Source: Bacteroidota bacterium
GTDB taxonomy: Bacteria > Bacteroidota > Bacteroidia > NS11-12g > UBA955
Direction of reading: 5' to 3'
NCBI GenBank assembly: GCA_005798825.1
Contig: SYIL01000006.1
Location: 40,350-104,349 of the forward strand
Length of the DNA: 64,000 nucleotides
In this document: positions 1 through 8,304 of the stretch, piece by piece
How the letters are laid out: each line of letters begins with the position of its first letter
Position numbering within the stretch: the first letter of the stretch is position 1
The notes under the pieces: generated by a model
Seen by the model: only the letters and a program-made list of their open reading frames with translations
What the model was told of the DNA's origin: nothing
Databases searched by the model: none
Translations under genes and position numbers: made by a program

Positions 1-1
1 T

Positions 2-790
2 CACTTTCGGGATAGCCTTGACATACATACTATTACAAATTCTTTCAGCTTTCATCACATTCAAAGTGCTGCCTATTTCTTTATTCCACATGCCACATTA
101 ATAGCCTGTTTTTGCGTTTCAATTTTCAAACCCTGGCGATGGCAATTCACAGCCTTCACACTGGCTTTTTATTCAGCCCTGATTGCAAGTGTAATCGTTT
201 ATTCCGATGGCGATGCTACAATTAATATGGAGAAATTCTTTTACCCTGTTTCAATTCTGGGAATCCTTTCTCTTGCATTCTATTCCAGTCTTTCTAATTC
301 AGCCAAATATGGGACGACATTTTCAAAAGACAAGGCAATTCGTTTCAATTACACAAACAAAATAATCAACTTTATTCCATGGTTTATTGCATTGTGTTTT
401 ATGATTAACCTTCAATATCCGCTCGCTTTGTATCAAAATAGACTGCTGCAGCTAGAGAAAATAACCCGTCAAATGAAAAACAATAAAGAGATACAGGCCG
501 ACGAGTTCCTTCAAAAAAAACTAATTGGAAGTACCTGGGCCATTCCATATGAAACTGCATTGACTTCAACAAGAATGAATCTTTCCAGCACGCATACCAT
601 TAAAAACGAAAATTTTGCCACTATTTTAGATCCTGAAAAAATGAAGGAAATGCAAATACGCATTGGAGACTCCTTGTTTTTAGGGGCTGTTTTTGAGTTG
701 CCCCAATCCATACAAGCTATCAATTCCCAATATTTTTATTTCCCAGCAAAATCTTGTTACCAAGTCATTTACCAAAATTTACCTCCATGA
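2..790 (+). CDS. Membrane protein, C-terminal part (5' end outside window)
   Basis: The reading frame is open from base 2, so the gene begins upstream of the window. A methionine at 227 is internal rather than the true start, because coding-like sequence continues before it. The visible 262 residues contain at least three hydrophobic stretches: one at the start (about residues 30-70), one around the internal methionine, and one near FIPWFIALCF. A hydrophilic region of about 130 residues follows, probably extracytoplasmic. I recognise no family; the layout resembles the end of a multi-pass glycosyltransferase-like or O-antigen-type membrane protein, but that is only an impression. The TGA stop lies inside the first unit of a 21-bp tandem repeat. 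Confidence 0.6.
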   Translation, partial: HFRDSLDIHTITNSFSFHHIQSAAYFFIPHATLIACFCVSIFKPWRWQFTAFTLAFYSALIASVIVYSDGDATINMEKFFYPVSILGILSLAFYSSLSNSAKYGTTFSKDKAIRFNYTNKIINFIPWFIALCFMINLQYPLALYQNRLLQLEKITRQMKNNKEIQADEFLQKKLIGSTWAIPYETALTSTRMNLSSTHTIKNENFATILDPEKMKEMQIRIGDSLFLGAVFELPQSIQAINSQYFYFPAKSCYQVIYQNLPP

Positions 791-866
791 GAACCCATAC
801 AGACTCCATGAGAACCCATACAGACTCCATGAGAACCCATACAGACTTCATGAGTACCCATACAGA
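783..866. repeat. 21-bp tandem repeat, four copies
   Basis: Four consecutive units of CTCCATGAGAACCCATACAG plus A start at 783, 804, 825 and 846. The first three are identical and the fourth has two substitutions. The array begins at the last codons of the upstream gene, whose stop codon TGA is part of the first unit. Because 21 is a multiple of three, another frame reads through as a repeated LHENPYR heptapeptide, but I see no sign that it is translated. Confidence 0.95.
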
Positions 867-951
867 CTCCCAAATCCACTCACACTAGATCAATTGAACC
901 AGAGCCGGCATTAACCACCCCCAGCAATTGATTAGTAAATCGGAAATACAA

Positions 952-2250
952 TCAATAACGGTAGGAATCCTTTTTAAAAGGACCATTCACGGATACTCCA
1001 ATATAATCGGCTTGCTCTTGTGTAAGGGTAGTTAGTTCAGCACCAATATGCGCTAAATGCAAACTTGCTACCTTCTCGTCGAGGTGCTTTGGCAACACAT
1101 ATACTTCGTTTTTGTAGCTCGCATGATTATTCCACAATTCTAATTGCGCCAATGTTTGGTTGGTAAAACTGTTGCTCATCACAAAACTGGGATGCCCCAT
1201 TGCACAACCCAAGTTTACCAAACGACCTTCAGCCAACACGATGATTTCGTTGCCTTTCATGTTGTAAACGTCCACTTGTGGTTTGATGGTGTATTTGGTA
1301 TGACCATATTTTTCATTTAGCCAGGATATGTCAATCTCGTTATCAAAATGACCAATATTACACACAATGGTTTTGTCTTTCATTGATTCAAAATGCTTTG
1401 AAGTGATGATATTACAATTCCCTGTTGCAGTTACGACGATATTGGCCAAAGGAATGGCTTTGTCTATTTGAACAACATGATAGCCATCCATTGCAGCTTG
1501 TAAAGCACAAATGGGATCAATTTCTGTAACCATTACCCGCGCACCGGCACCACGCAGAGAATCGGCAGAACCCTTTCCTACGTCTCCGTACCCACATACC
1601 ACAGCCACTTTACCAGCCATCATAATATCGGTTGCGCGTCGAATTGCATCTACCAGACTTTCTTTGCAACCATATTTATTGTCGAATTTGCTTTTTGTTA
1701 CGCTGTCATTCACATTGATTGCAGGAATGTGCAAGGTTCCTTTTGCCATACGTTCGTATAAACGGTGAACGCCGGTCGTTGTTTCTTCGCTCAATCCTTT
1801 GATGCCTTCAATTAAGGCTGGATAATGGTCAAAAACCATGTTGGTTAGATCGCCACCATCGTCTAAGATCATATTCAGGGGTTTGCGGTCTTCTCCAAAG
1901 TATAAGGTTTGTTCGATACACCAATCAAATTCTTCGTTGGTTTGTCCTTTCCAAGCATAGACAGGTGTACCTGCAGCCGCTATTGCAGCTGCAGCATGGT
2001 CTTGTGTAGAAAAAATATTGCAAGAACTCCAGGTAACATCTGCTCCTAAATCAACCAAAGTTTCAATCAAAACAGCTGTTTGAATTGTCATGTGCAAACA
2101 ACCGGCAATGCGGGCACCCGCCAGAGGATTTTTGCCCTTAAATTCTGCGCGAAGAGCCATCAAACCGGGCATCTCTGCTTCGGCCATTTTGATTTCTTTT
2201 CTACCCCATTCGGCAAGTGAAATATCTTTTACTTTATAAGGAATGTACAT
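952..2250 (-). CDS. ahcY: Adenosylhomocysteinase
   Basis: It hydrolyses S-adenosylhomocysteine reversibly to adenosine and homocysteine, removing the product inhibitor of methyltransferases in the cytoplasm. The 432-residue length is normal for the family. The NAD-binding Rossmann motif GYGDVGKG lies at about residues 220-227, the conserved [11 protein letters not shown] block with the substrate Lys and Asp at about 181-191, and the protein ends in the typical Lys/Tyr tail (KKDSYRY) that reaches the NAD of the neighbouring subunit. The start [20 protein letters not shown] is the normal beginning for the family. It stands alone on the minus strand. A TAnnTTTG box sits about 30 bases upstream. 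Confidence 0.97.
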   Translation of the reverse strand: MYIPYKVKDISLAEWGRKEIKMAEAEMPGLMALRAEFKGKNPLAGARIAGCLHMTIQTAVLIETLVDLGADVTWSSCNIFSTQDHAAAAIAAAGTPVYAWKGQTNEEFDWCIEQTLYFGEDRKPLNMILDDGGDLTNMVFDHYPALIEGIKGLSEETTTGVHRLYERMAKGTLHIPAINVNDSVTKSKFDNKYGCKESLVDAIRRATDIMMAGKVAVVCGYGDVGKGSADSLRGAGARVMVTEIDPICALQAAMDGYHVVQIDKAIPLANIVVTATGNCNIITSKHFESMKDKTIVCNIGHFDNEIDISWLNEKYGHTKYTIKPQVDVYNMKGNEIIVLAEGRLVNLGCAMGHPSFVMSNSFTNQTLAQLELWNNHASYKNEVYVLPKHLDEKVASLHLAHIGAELTTLTQEQADYIGVSVNGPFKKDSYRY

Positions 2251-2278
2251 ATTGAGGTTTGATTTTAATTATTGGGTG

Positions 2279-2286
2279 CAAATTTA
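2279..2286 (-). promoter_or_regulatory. Promoter -7 box for ahcY
   Basis: On the minus strand this reads TAAATTTG, an exact match to the Bacteroidota -7 consensus TAnnTTTG, 28 bases before the ahcY start codon. I see no clear TTG -33 element at the expected distance, so the call rests on the -7 box alone. Confidence 0.5.
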
Positions 2287-2763
2287 CGAAACTTTCACAC
2301 GATTCCGATTACACTGAATATCATTGGCCTATGTTTTTTACTTGCTTTGGTGAATACTTTTTTTTGGACCCATGTTGGTAGTATGGATGGCGATGCACCC
2401 ACCTGAATCTAATTTTATGCAACCCTTCCGCTTTCAGAAGGAATTTGTCTTTGGGATTCTGGGTGTAGCGCGCAGATCCGATTGGACTGAAGATGGAATC
2501 CATCCCCCCGATTCGAGCTTAAAATCCGCAATTGCAATCCGATTTTTTGTGCGGAGACCCTGTTTTATGACGGACAGCACACGACCCAGCCGACAAAACC
2601 GCGAAAATAATAAGAAACCATATTGCGTGTGTAAAGGGTTTAAAACCCAGTGGAATGGGTTGGTGTGGAGAGGTCTTCTGGATCAAAGGATTCACTAAAC
2701 ACAAATATACATAGCACAATAACAATTCCGTCGATGCGTTGTTGTAAAATTGCAAACTGTTTC
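2287..2763. other. Intergenic region with no supported gene
   Basis: About 480 bases between divergent ahcY and dedA. Short open frames on both strands have no family features and overlap one another. A 6-bp inverted repeat (AACCCA/TGGGTT, 2644-2661) lies before dedA but has no T-run. I see no tRNA, riboswitch or clear promoter pair here. Confidence 0.6.
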
Positions 2764-3417
2764 ATGGTACTATTAACCCTACTCGATTTTGCCAAAGATT
2801 GGCTTTTACACCTGGATGAAAAATTGGTGTTTTTGGTTGCGGAATATAAAAATTTCACATATATTATTTTATTTGCCATCATTTTTGTTGAAACAGGATT
2901 GGTGGTAATGCCCTTACTTCCGGGCGATTCATTGCTTTTCGCTGCTGGAAGTATCGCCGCCATGGACGGGAATCCACTAAATATAGCCATCCTTATTCCA
3001 CTGTTGATTGTTGCCGCACTTCTCGGAGACAATACCAATTATTTTATCGGCTCTAAGATTGGCATAAAAATTTTCGACCTCAAATGGAAACTTCTGAAAC
3101 GCGAATATCTCGAACGGACCGAAGCCTTTTTTATAAAACACGGAGGCTATACACTCATTATGGCTCGCTTTGTTCCTATTGTGCGCACTTTTGCTCCCTT
3201 TGCTGCAGGGTTAGGCAAAATGAGCTATGGGAGGTTTTTGGGATATTGTGTTGCAGGTGCTGTATTTTGGGTAAGTAGTATCACTGGCTTGGGATATGTA
3301 TTGGGTTCACAACCCTGGGTAAAATCTCATTTTGAGACTGTTGTCTTTCTCATTATCGGGTTTTCACTATTGCCCATCGTTTTCAATGCAATCAAAACTA
3401 AATTTTTATCAAAATGA
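2764..3417 (+). CDS. DedA-family membrane protein
   Basis: This is a 217-residue polytopic inner-membrane protein of the DedA/SNARE-associated family, some members of which are lipid scramblases or flippases recycling undecaprenyl phosphate or phosphatidylethanolamine. Family signatures are present in order: the acidic FVETGLVVMPLLPGD stretch (about residues 42-56), GDNTNYFIGSKIG, and the basic RFVPIVRTFAPFAAG motif beginning at Arg135. The frame is open back to 2650, but the start at 2764 (MVLLTLLDFAKDWL) gives the usual family length and N-terminus. The stop overlaps the aroE start by four bases (ATGA), indicating translational coupling. The substrate cannot be told from sequence. Confidence 0.92.
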   Translation: MVLLTLLDFAKDWLLHLDEKLVFLVAEYKNFTYIILFAIIFVETGLVVMPLLPGDSLLFAAGSIAAMDGNPLNIAILIPLLIVAALLGDNTNYFIGSKIGIKIFDLKWKLLKREYLERTEAFFIKHGGYTLIMARFVPIVRTFAPFAAGLGKMSYGRFLGYCVAGAVFWVSSITGLGYVLGSQPWVKSHFETVVFLIIGFSLLPIVFNAIKTKFLSK

Positions 3418-4265
3418 CTGTGTTTGGTTTGATAGGACACCCCATTTCTCACTCAAAATCACCCCAGATTTATGAAAAAATTTTTTCATCCGAAAAAATA
3501 AATACCCTCGATTATCAACTTTTCGATCTGGCTGATTTGGCAGAATTACCTGCATTGCTCATTTCAAACCCAGCAATACAGGGCTTTAACGTAACACTCC
3601 CTTACAAAACTGAAATCATTAATTATTTAGATATTCTATCCCCTGAATCAAAATCAATCAACGCCGTAAATACGGTATTGGTCAAACGAAATCATTCCCC
3701 CATTGAATCAATTTCCCGAATACAAATACCCAAGAATGGCCGTAAACAAAATCCTTTCAAACTTCTATCTAACAAAAATATATCCCTCCATGGTTACAAT
3801 ACAGATTCTATTGGCTTCGATCAAACCCTTACATCACTGATTGAAAGTACGCAAATCACACCAAGACACTGTATTATTTTGGGCAACGGAGGAAGTGCAA
3901 ATGCGGTAAAATGGGTAATGCAAAAAAAAAAAATTCCCTGGACTGTCTTCGCCCGAACAACAAAAAATGGCGATATTCACATCCAAAATATGACAGCATT
4001 AGCAGACCACCCATTGATGCCAAAAACACTAGTGGTTCAAACCACACCGCTTGGAATGTATCCCAACGAAATGGAATGTATTCCATTCCCTTTTCATAAA
4101 ATCAATCCTAGCCATATTGGCATCGATTTGATTTACAATCCCAAAGAGACAGAATTTATGAAACAATTTCACCACGCTGGTGGATGTATTGTGGGCGGAA
4201 ATCAAATGCTGGAAGTACAAGCCTTGGCTAGTTGGAAATTATTCAAAACCCAACTTTTGGCTTAA
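3414..4265 (+). CDS. aroE: Shikimate dehydrogenase
   Basis: It reduces 3-dehydroshikimate to shikimate with NADPH in the chorismate pathway. The shikimate-binding SHSKSP motif is at residues 12-17, the catalytic Lys is K65 in NVTLPYK, and the substrate-contacting Asn and Asp are N86 (NAVNT) and D131 (GYNTD). The dinucleotide loop reads GNGGSA. Odd: between NAVNT and GYNTD there are about 30 extra residues (roughly 91-123) rich in Lys, Asn and Ser, where most AroE proteins have a short turn. All catalytic residues survive, so the enzyme is expected to work. It is translationally coupled to dedA by an ATGA overlap. Confidence 0.95.
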   Translation: MTVFGLIGHPISHSKSPQIYEKIFSSEKINTLDYQLFDLADLAELPALLISNPAIQGFNVTLPYKTEIINYLDILSPESKSINAVNTVLVKRNHSPIESISRIQIPKNGRKQNPFKLLSNKNISLHGYNTDSIGFDQTLTSLIESTQITPRHCIILGNGGSANAVKWVMQKKKIPWTVFARTTKNGDIHIQNMTALADHPLMPKTLVVQTTPLGMYPNEMECIPFPFHKINPSHIGIDLIYNPKETEFMKQFHHAGGCIVGGNQMLEVQALASWKLFKTQLLA

Positions 4266-4340
4266 AACAAGTGCATTAGACAATGATCAATAGCGGGTTT
4301 GAACCTAATTTCGTAAGCAATTGATGCCTAAGTCCAGGAA

Positions 4341-7300
4341 ATGATACATAAAAACTTTTCATTATACCCAACAATTAAGCCCCATAACACCATGTATTTA
4401 ACTACTTATTATGCCATTGATGATTCGACGGAGCAGTTGCGTTCTTCCAAAAAATACCCCCTATTTCAGTTCATCTTACTACTAATACCCTTCCTGTTTT
4501 GTGCCTGTGGAATGCTAAAAAATTCTCAGGATTACATTGTCCCGCAAATAAATGAAGATTTTCCGGAAAATGATTTTCTGGACGCTCATTCCAATACTTT
4601 ACAGTGGAGTAAAACCAAATACTGGGATCTCATCCATACCGAACTCGACTTGACTCCCAATTTTGATTCGCAAAGCCTGGATGGAACTGCCATTATTTCT
4701 CTAAAACCGCACTTTTACGGGCAAGACAGTGTCATCCTAGATGCCGTAAATATGGATATTTATTCTGTTCAGGAATTTAACAGTGGCAACACTTTGTCTA
4801 ATTCTAGAACGCTTGATGGAACCATAATTTCACCACCTGGACCAGAATCCAGAAAATTTATTTACAGCAATTCCAAACAACTTATTGTTTATTTTCCTGT
4901 TGTCCAATTGCCTGAAAACCCCGTAAGGCTGAAAATACAATATACTGCGTTCCCAAACCGAAAAAATGTCCCAGAAATGAATGATAATGCCAATTCTGCC
5001 ATTTCTAATGACAAAGGTTTGTACATAATAAATCATGATTTAACTGACCCTTGCAAACCCAGGCAGTTGTGGACCCAAGGTGAACCAAACAGCAACTCTC
5101 ACTGGTTTCCCACACTGGATGCTCCCAACCAAAAACACACACAAAAAATTACTGTACGCTATCCAGATACCATGGTTAGCCTCAGCAATGGAACATTGAT
5201 CAGCCGAACCTCCAACAGATTGACCCATCACACAGAAATAAATAAAGGACTTAAGCCCAATCAAAGTTCAAGTTCAAGTTCAAGTTCAAGTTCAACAACC
5301 GATAATCTTTCTGCAATAATTACGGATGTCTGGGAACAGAAGCAAGCCCATGCTCCTTATCTCACCATGTTGGCAATTGGAAATTGGTCGGTTGTGGAAG
5401 ACTCGCTTGTCCTCCCAGATGAAACCACTCCACTGGTTTCAAATATACCCGATGCCACCCTATTATTTTCTGAAAAGAACAATGCTGAAAGCAAGTCTGG
5501 TGAATCTTCACCCCTGAAATTATCGGAAAAAAAGCCATATAAATTTAAGGAAAGTGTGGGTTTGGGGGCAAAAAAACAAGTCAGAAAAACACTGCCCATT
5601 CAATATTTCGTTGAACCCAAGTATGAGAAATTTGCAAAAATGATTTTTGGCAACACCCCTGAAATGATCAAATTTTTTAGTACCTATACTGGGGTTCCAT
5701 TTCAATGGGATAAATATGCACAAGTTGTGGTTCGAGATTTTGTAAGTGGTGCTATGGAAAACACATCGGCTACTGTTCACATGGAACAAGTTCAGCATGA
5801 TAGTTTGTCGCACCAAGACCAGTCCTATGAAGATTATATCTCCCACGAATTGTTTCACCAATGGTTTGGCGACTACGTGACAGCCGAAAATTGGAGTGAT
5901 TTAACACTCAATGAAAGTTTTGCCACTTATGCAGAATACCTTTGGAGAGAGTACAAATACAGTCAAGACAATGCCAACTTTTGGCTAAAAGAGACCGTGA
6001 ACAACTACAAATTTGCCAGTAAGTTTGGAAACAATACACCACTTTTAAACCACAAATACCAAACAGCCAATGAACAATTCGATGCAGTACGTTACCAAAA
6101 AGGAGCCGCTATACTGCATGTGCTGAGAAATTACATTGGTGATGACGCATTTAGGGCAAGCATGCACGATTATTTAGAAGCCCACAAATTTGGCAGCGCA
6201 GAAGTAGCCGATTGGCGAATGAGTATCGAAAAGGTTACGGGAAAGGATATGAAACCTTTTTTTAATCTCTGGTACGAGAACACCAACCTTCCACAATTCC
6301 AGATAATGATCGAGAAAGTACCCCTCAATGAGCTTGCTTTAGAAAGTCGAATATCTCCATCAAACAGTGATTCTTCAATCACATATTCGGAAAACGAAAC
6401 AATTGAAATTTCAGCAGAACCTCAATATCAATACAAACTTATTATCGTTTCCAATGTAAAAGGTTACGCTTCAGAAAATAAGCAAGCAACAATGAAAACC
6501 CATATTGCTTACCAAATAGGTGAAAGACACTTCACCAAAGAAGTGGAAATAAATGAAAACGAGACATTGAGCCTTACTATCGGCAATACAAAACCCAGTC
6601 ATATCGTCTTTGATCCCCTGCAGGTTATTCCCTCAGCAAGTGAAACAGACTATGTTTTTTGTCAGGATTCAATAGAGCAAATCATGCGCATGAGCGAATT
6701 ACATTCAATGATAATGAAAGAATTATCTTCTCAGCCAAAGCTTCTCATAACAGAAAACTCCTACCCCAAAAATACACCCAAACCCCGATATGCCATTGTG
6801 TTTCAATTGGCAACCATAGCAAAGAATTTTATGGAAAGCAAACACTACCAAAATGTCAATTCGGAAAACTCAGACAATACTTTACATACAAATCATGATG
6901 ATGCAGTCTATTACGGAAATTCTGACCCGCAAACATTCAGTTTTATTCCATCAAAAAAAGATTCGTTTTTATATGAAAGCATTATTCGTGTCTTGCTTAA
7001 TTCAGACAATACCGAATGTGTTTTAATGGGTATTGTTTCAACAAATGAATATACACAAGGCCGATTTGACCTCGATTTTACCCCACTTGACACTAGAAAT
7101 GAAGAAATAAATACATCTACCTTTTCAATAAACCAAGTACTGAAACGGCAACTCACAAATACTGAAATTTCAACCATCCTCAAATCAAATATTCTTGAAA
7201 TTGTGATCGCCTTGTCAAACCCCAACACAGAAATAGAGTCCACTGCTACTTTCATTTGGAATCAAGTTCACAACCCTAGCAGAATCATTGCAAAATCAGC

Positions 7301-7784
7301 CATCGAATCATTGCAAATTAATACCGACTCCGTTCGCCTTATAGCACTCGGTGAAATGAAAAAAACACCGACCTCCTCACATCTGAGTTTTTGGGCATCT
7401 AAATTGATTGAAGACGGCCAATTGTTTGATTTAAACCACAATGCCAATACCATAGATCTTCTCAAATCACTGATGAATAATCCCAAATTTGAGTTGAATG
7501 AAGCAAAAAATCTTCTCAAAAATTCCATTATTCCGGAGGGATTTAACGACGCTTCGGCAAATATTTTTGATGTACTGTGGAGAGAATCTATATCCTTAAA
7601 AAATAGACCTTGGCAACAACTCCTTCGATTTGTAACCAAGGCCCAGTATGATGAAATGGTAACGATTGACAAAGTAGCTAATGATTTAGGCGCACAAAAA
7701 ACTTTAGAAAATGACGTTAATGCCTCTTTTAGCGCAATTCAAAGGGCCGTATTGGTTACAATTCATTCAAAAAATATCGATTAG
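4341..7784 (+). CDS. Large M1-family metallopeptidase, probable lipoprotein
   Basis: This is a 1147-residue zinc aminopeptidase-like protein. The M1 signatures are complete: GAMEN at residues 470-474, zinc ligands H502 and H506 in HELFH, and the third ligand E525 in NESFA, 18 residues later. A hydrophobic stretch ending LLIPFLFCACG (about residues 46-57) suggests export and lipidation at Cys56, although the lipobox is imperfect. The start is uncertain; ATG at 4392 would shorten a long N-terminus. The N-terminal beta domain carries a low-complexity insertion (about 300-410) including ten consecutive serines. The C-terminal half (about 660-1147) has Asn/Ser-rich stretches and poor resemblance to anything I know, ending in a possible HEAT-like helical region. 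It probably degrades peptides in the periplasm or at the outer membrane. Confidence 0.9.
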   Translation: MIHKNFSLYPTIKPHNTMYLTTYYAIDDSTEQLRSSKKYPLFQFILLLIPFLFCACGMLKNSQDYIVPQINEDFPENDFLDAHSNTLQWSKTKYWDLIHTELDLTPNFDSQSLDGTAIISLKPHFYGQDSVILDAVNMDIYSVQEFNSGNTLSNSRTLDGTIISPPGPESRKFIYSNSKQLIVYFPVVQLPENPVRLKIQYTAFPNRKNVPEMNDNANSAISNDKGLYIINHDLTDPCKPRQLWTQGEPNSNSHWFPTLDAPNQKHTQKITVRYPDTMVSLSNGTLISRTSNRLTHHTEINKGLKPNQSSSSSSSSSSTTDNLSAIITDVWEQKQAHAPYLTMLAIGNWSVVEDSLVLPDETTPLVSNIPDATLLFSEKNNAESKSGESSPLKLSEKKPYKFKESVGLGAKKQVRKTLPIQYFVEPKYEKFAKMIFGNTPEMIKFFSTYTGVPFQWDKYAQVVVRDFVSGAMENTSATVHMEQVQHDSLSHQDQSYEDYISHELFHQWFGDYVTAENWSDLTLNESFATYAEYLWREYKYSQDNANFWLKETVNNYKFASKFGNNTPLLNHKYQTANEQFDAVRYQKGAAILHVLRNYIGDDAFRASMHDYLEAHKFGSAEVADWRMSIEKVTGKDMKPFFNLWYENTNLPQFQIMIEKVPLNELALESRISPSNSDSSITYSENETIEISAEPQYQYKLIIVSNVKGYASENKQATMKTHIAYQIGERHFTKEVEINENETLSLTIGNTKPSHIVFDPLQVIPSASETDYVFCQDSIEQIMRMSELHSMIMKELSSQPKLLITENSYPKNTPKPRYAIVFQLATIAKNFMESKHYQNVNSENSDNTLHTNHDDAVYYGNSDPQTFSFIPSKKDSFLYESIIRVLLNSDNTECVLMGIVSTNEYTQGRFDLDFTPLDTRNEEINTSTFSINQVLKRQLTNTEISTILKSNILEIVIALSNPNTEIESTATFIWNQVHNPSRIIAKSAIESLQINTDSVRLIALGEMKKTPTSSHLSFWASKLIEDGQLFDLNHNANTIDLLKSLMNNPKFELNEAKNLLKNSIIPEGFNDASANIFDVLWRESISLKNRPWQQLLRFVTKAQYDEMVTIDKVANDLGAQKTLENDVNASFSAIQRAVLVTIHSKNID
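5265..5294 (+). repeat. Hexanucleotide microsatellite (AGTTCA x5)
   Basis: Five perfect AGTTCA units encode ten alternating AGT/TCA serines inside the M1 peptidase. The unit is six bases, so gain or loss changes the serine count without shifting the frame. Confidence 0.95.
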
Positions 7785-7835
7785 GTTTGGTTTTGTCTTG
7801 CAATAAATAAAAGAAAGAACTGCATGAAAATCGGC

Positions 7836-7912
7836 ACAATAAAAAACCGTATTAGACGCCCTACCCAATGACCCAATGGTGATTTAAATTCACTATTTTC
7901 CGTTTTTATTGT
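7836..7912. repeat. Imperfect inverted repeat between peptidase and feoA
   Basis: Arms ACAATAAAAAACCG (7836-7849) and CCGTTTTTATTGT (7900-7912) face each other across about 50 bases in the gap before feoA. The right arm ends a T-rich run, so this could be a weak terminator for the peptidase gene. The loop is long and the evidence thin. Confidence 0.35.
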
Positions 7913-8008
7913 TCAAAAAATCCTGGATGAGGAATTAGGCGTTAATGAATTAATTGAAGGTATTACTTGCGTTATTTTCAGAATTATAAGACCTTAAAAG
8001 GCAAATAC

Positions 8009-8039
8009 TTGCTTCTTATTTAAAATCATTCTAAATTTG
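8009..8039 (+). promoter_or_regulatory. Strong Bacteroidota-type promoter for feoAB
   Basis: TTG at 8009-8011 and TAAATTTG at 8032-8039 are separated by 20 bases, matching the TTG / TAnnTTTG pattern of the Bacteroidota primary sigma factor. The feoA ATG begins only seven bases after the -7 box, so transcription should start at or beside the A of the ATG. I saw no obvious Fur-box palindrome. Confidence 0.65.
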
Positions 8040-8046
8040 TTGGCGA

Positions 8047-8304
8047 ATGGAAGCAACAGCAGATTTGCTCTTACAAGGGGAAAAAGCAAAAATTGCTGGG
8101 TTGGAAGACGGACAATTTTCTCAAAAACTTGCCGAAATGGGCTGTGTCCCCGGCACTGAAATCATTCGATTGTATCAATCTTCTCGGGGCTCTTGCATTG
8201 CATACCGCATTGATACCTATCTTTTGGGCCTCAGAAAAGAAGAAGCCCGCATGATTAAAGTAGTTCCTTTTGTTCCAGACCCTCTGCCCGAAAATACCGT
8301 ATGA
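8047..8304 (+). CDS. feoA: FeoA domain protein
   Basis: This small (85-residue) cytoplasmic SH3-like beta-barrel protein assists FeoB in ferrous iron uptake. The family signature is visible: a GEKAKIAGL-type first strand, then LAEMGCVPGTEI, a polar loop, and the closing GLRKEEARMIKV segment, where most FeoA proteins have a conserved A-x-x-I-x-V pattern. Its stop overlaps the feoB start by four bases (ATGA), so the two are coupled. There is no room for a ribosome-binding site between the predicted promoter and the ATG. Confidence 0.9.
   Translation: MEATADLLLQGEKAKIAGLEDGQFSQKLAEMGCVPGTEIIRLYQSSRGSCIAYRIDTYLLGLRKEEARMIKVVPFVPDPLPENTV

Noticed and set aside
783-866. CRISPR-like array
   Set aside because: Units are adjacent with no spacers and there are no cas genes.
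693-914. Open frame encoding LHENPYR repeats
   Set aside because: It overlaps the end of the upstream gene in another frame and consists mostly of the tandem repeat; there is no start context, signal or family evidence.
2372-2698. Possible gene before dedA
   Set aside because: No domain, unusual composition and opposite-strand frames of equal quality; nothing supports coding.
4392-5300. Frameshift or phase-variable switch in the peptidase
   Set aside because: The repeat unit is six bases and both flanks stay in frame.
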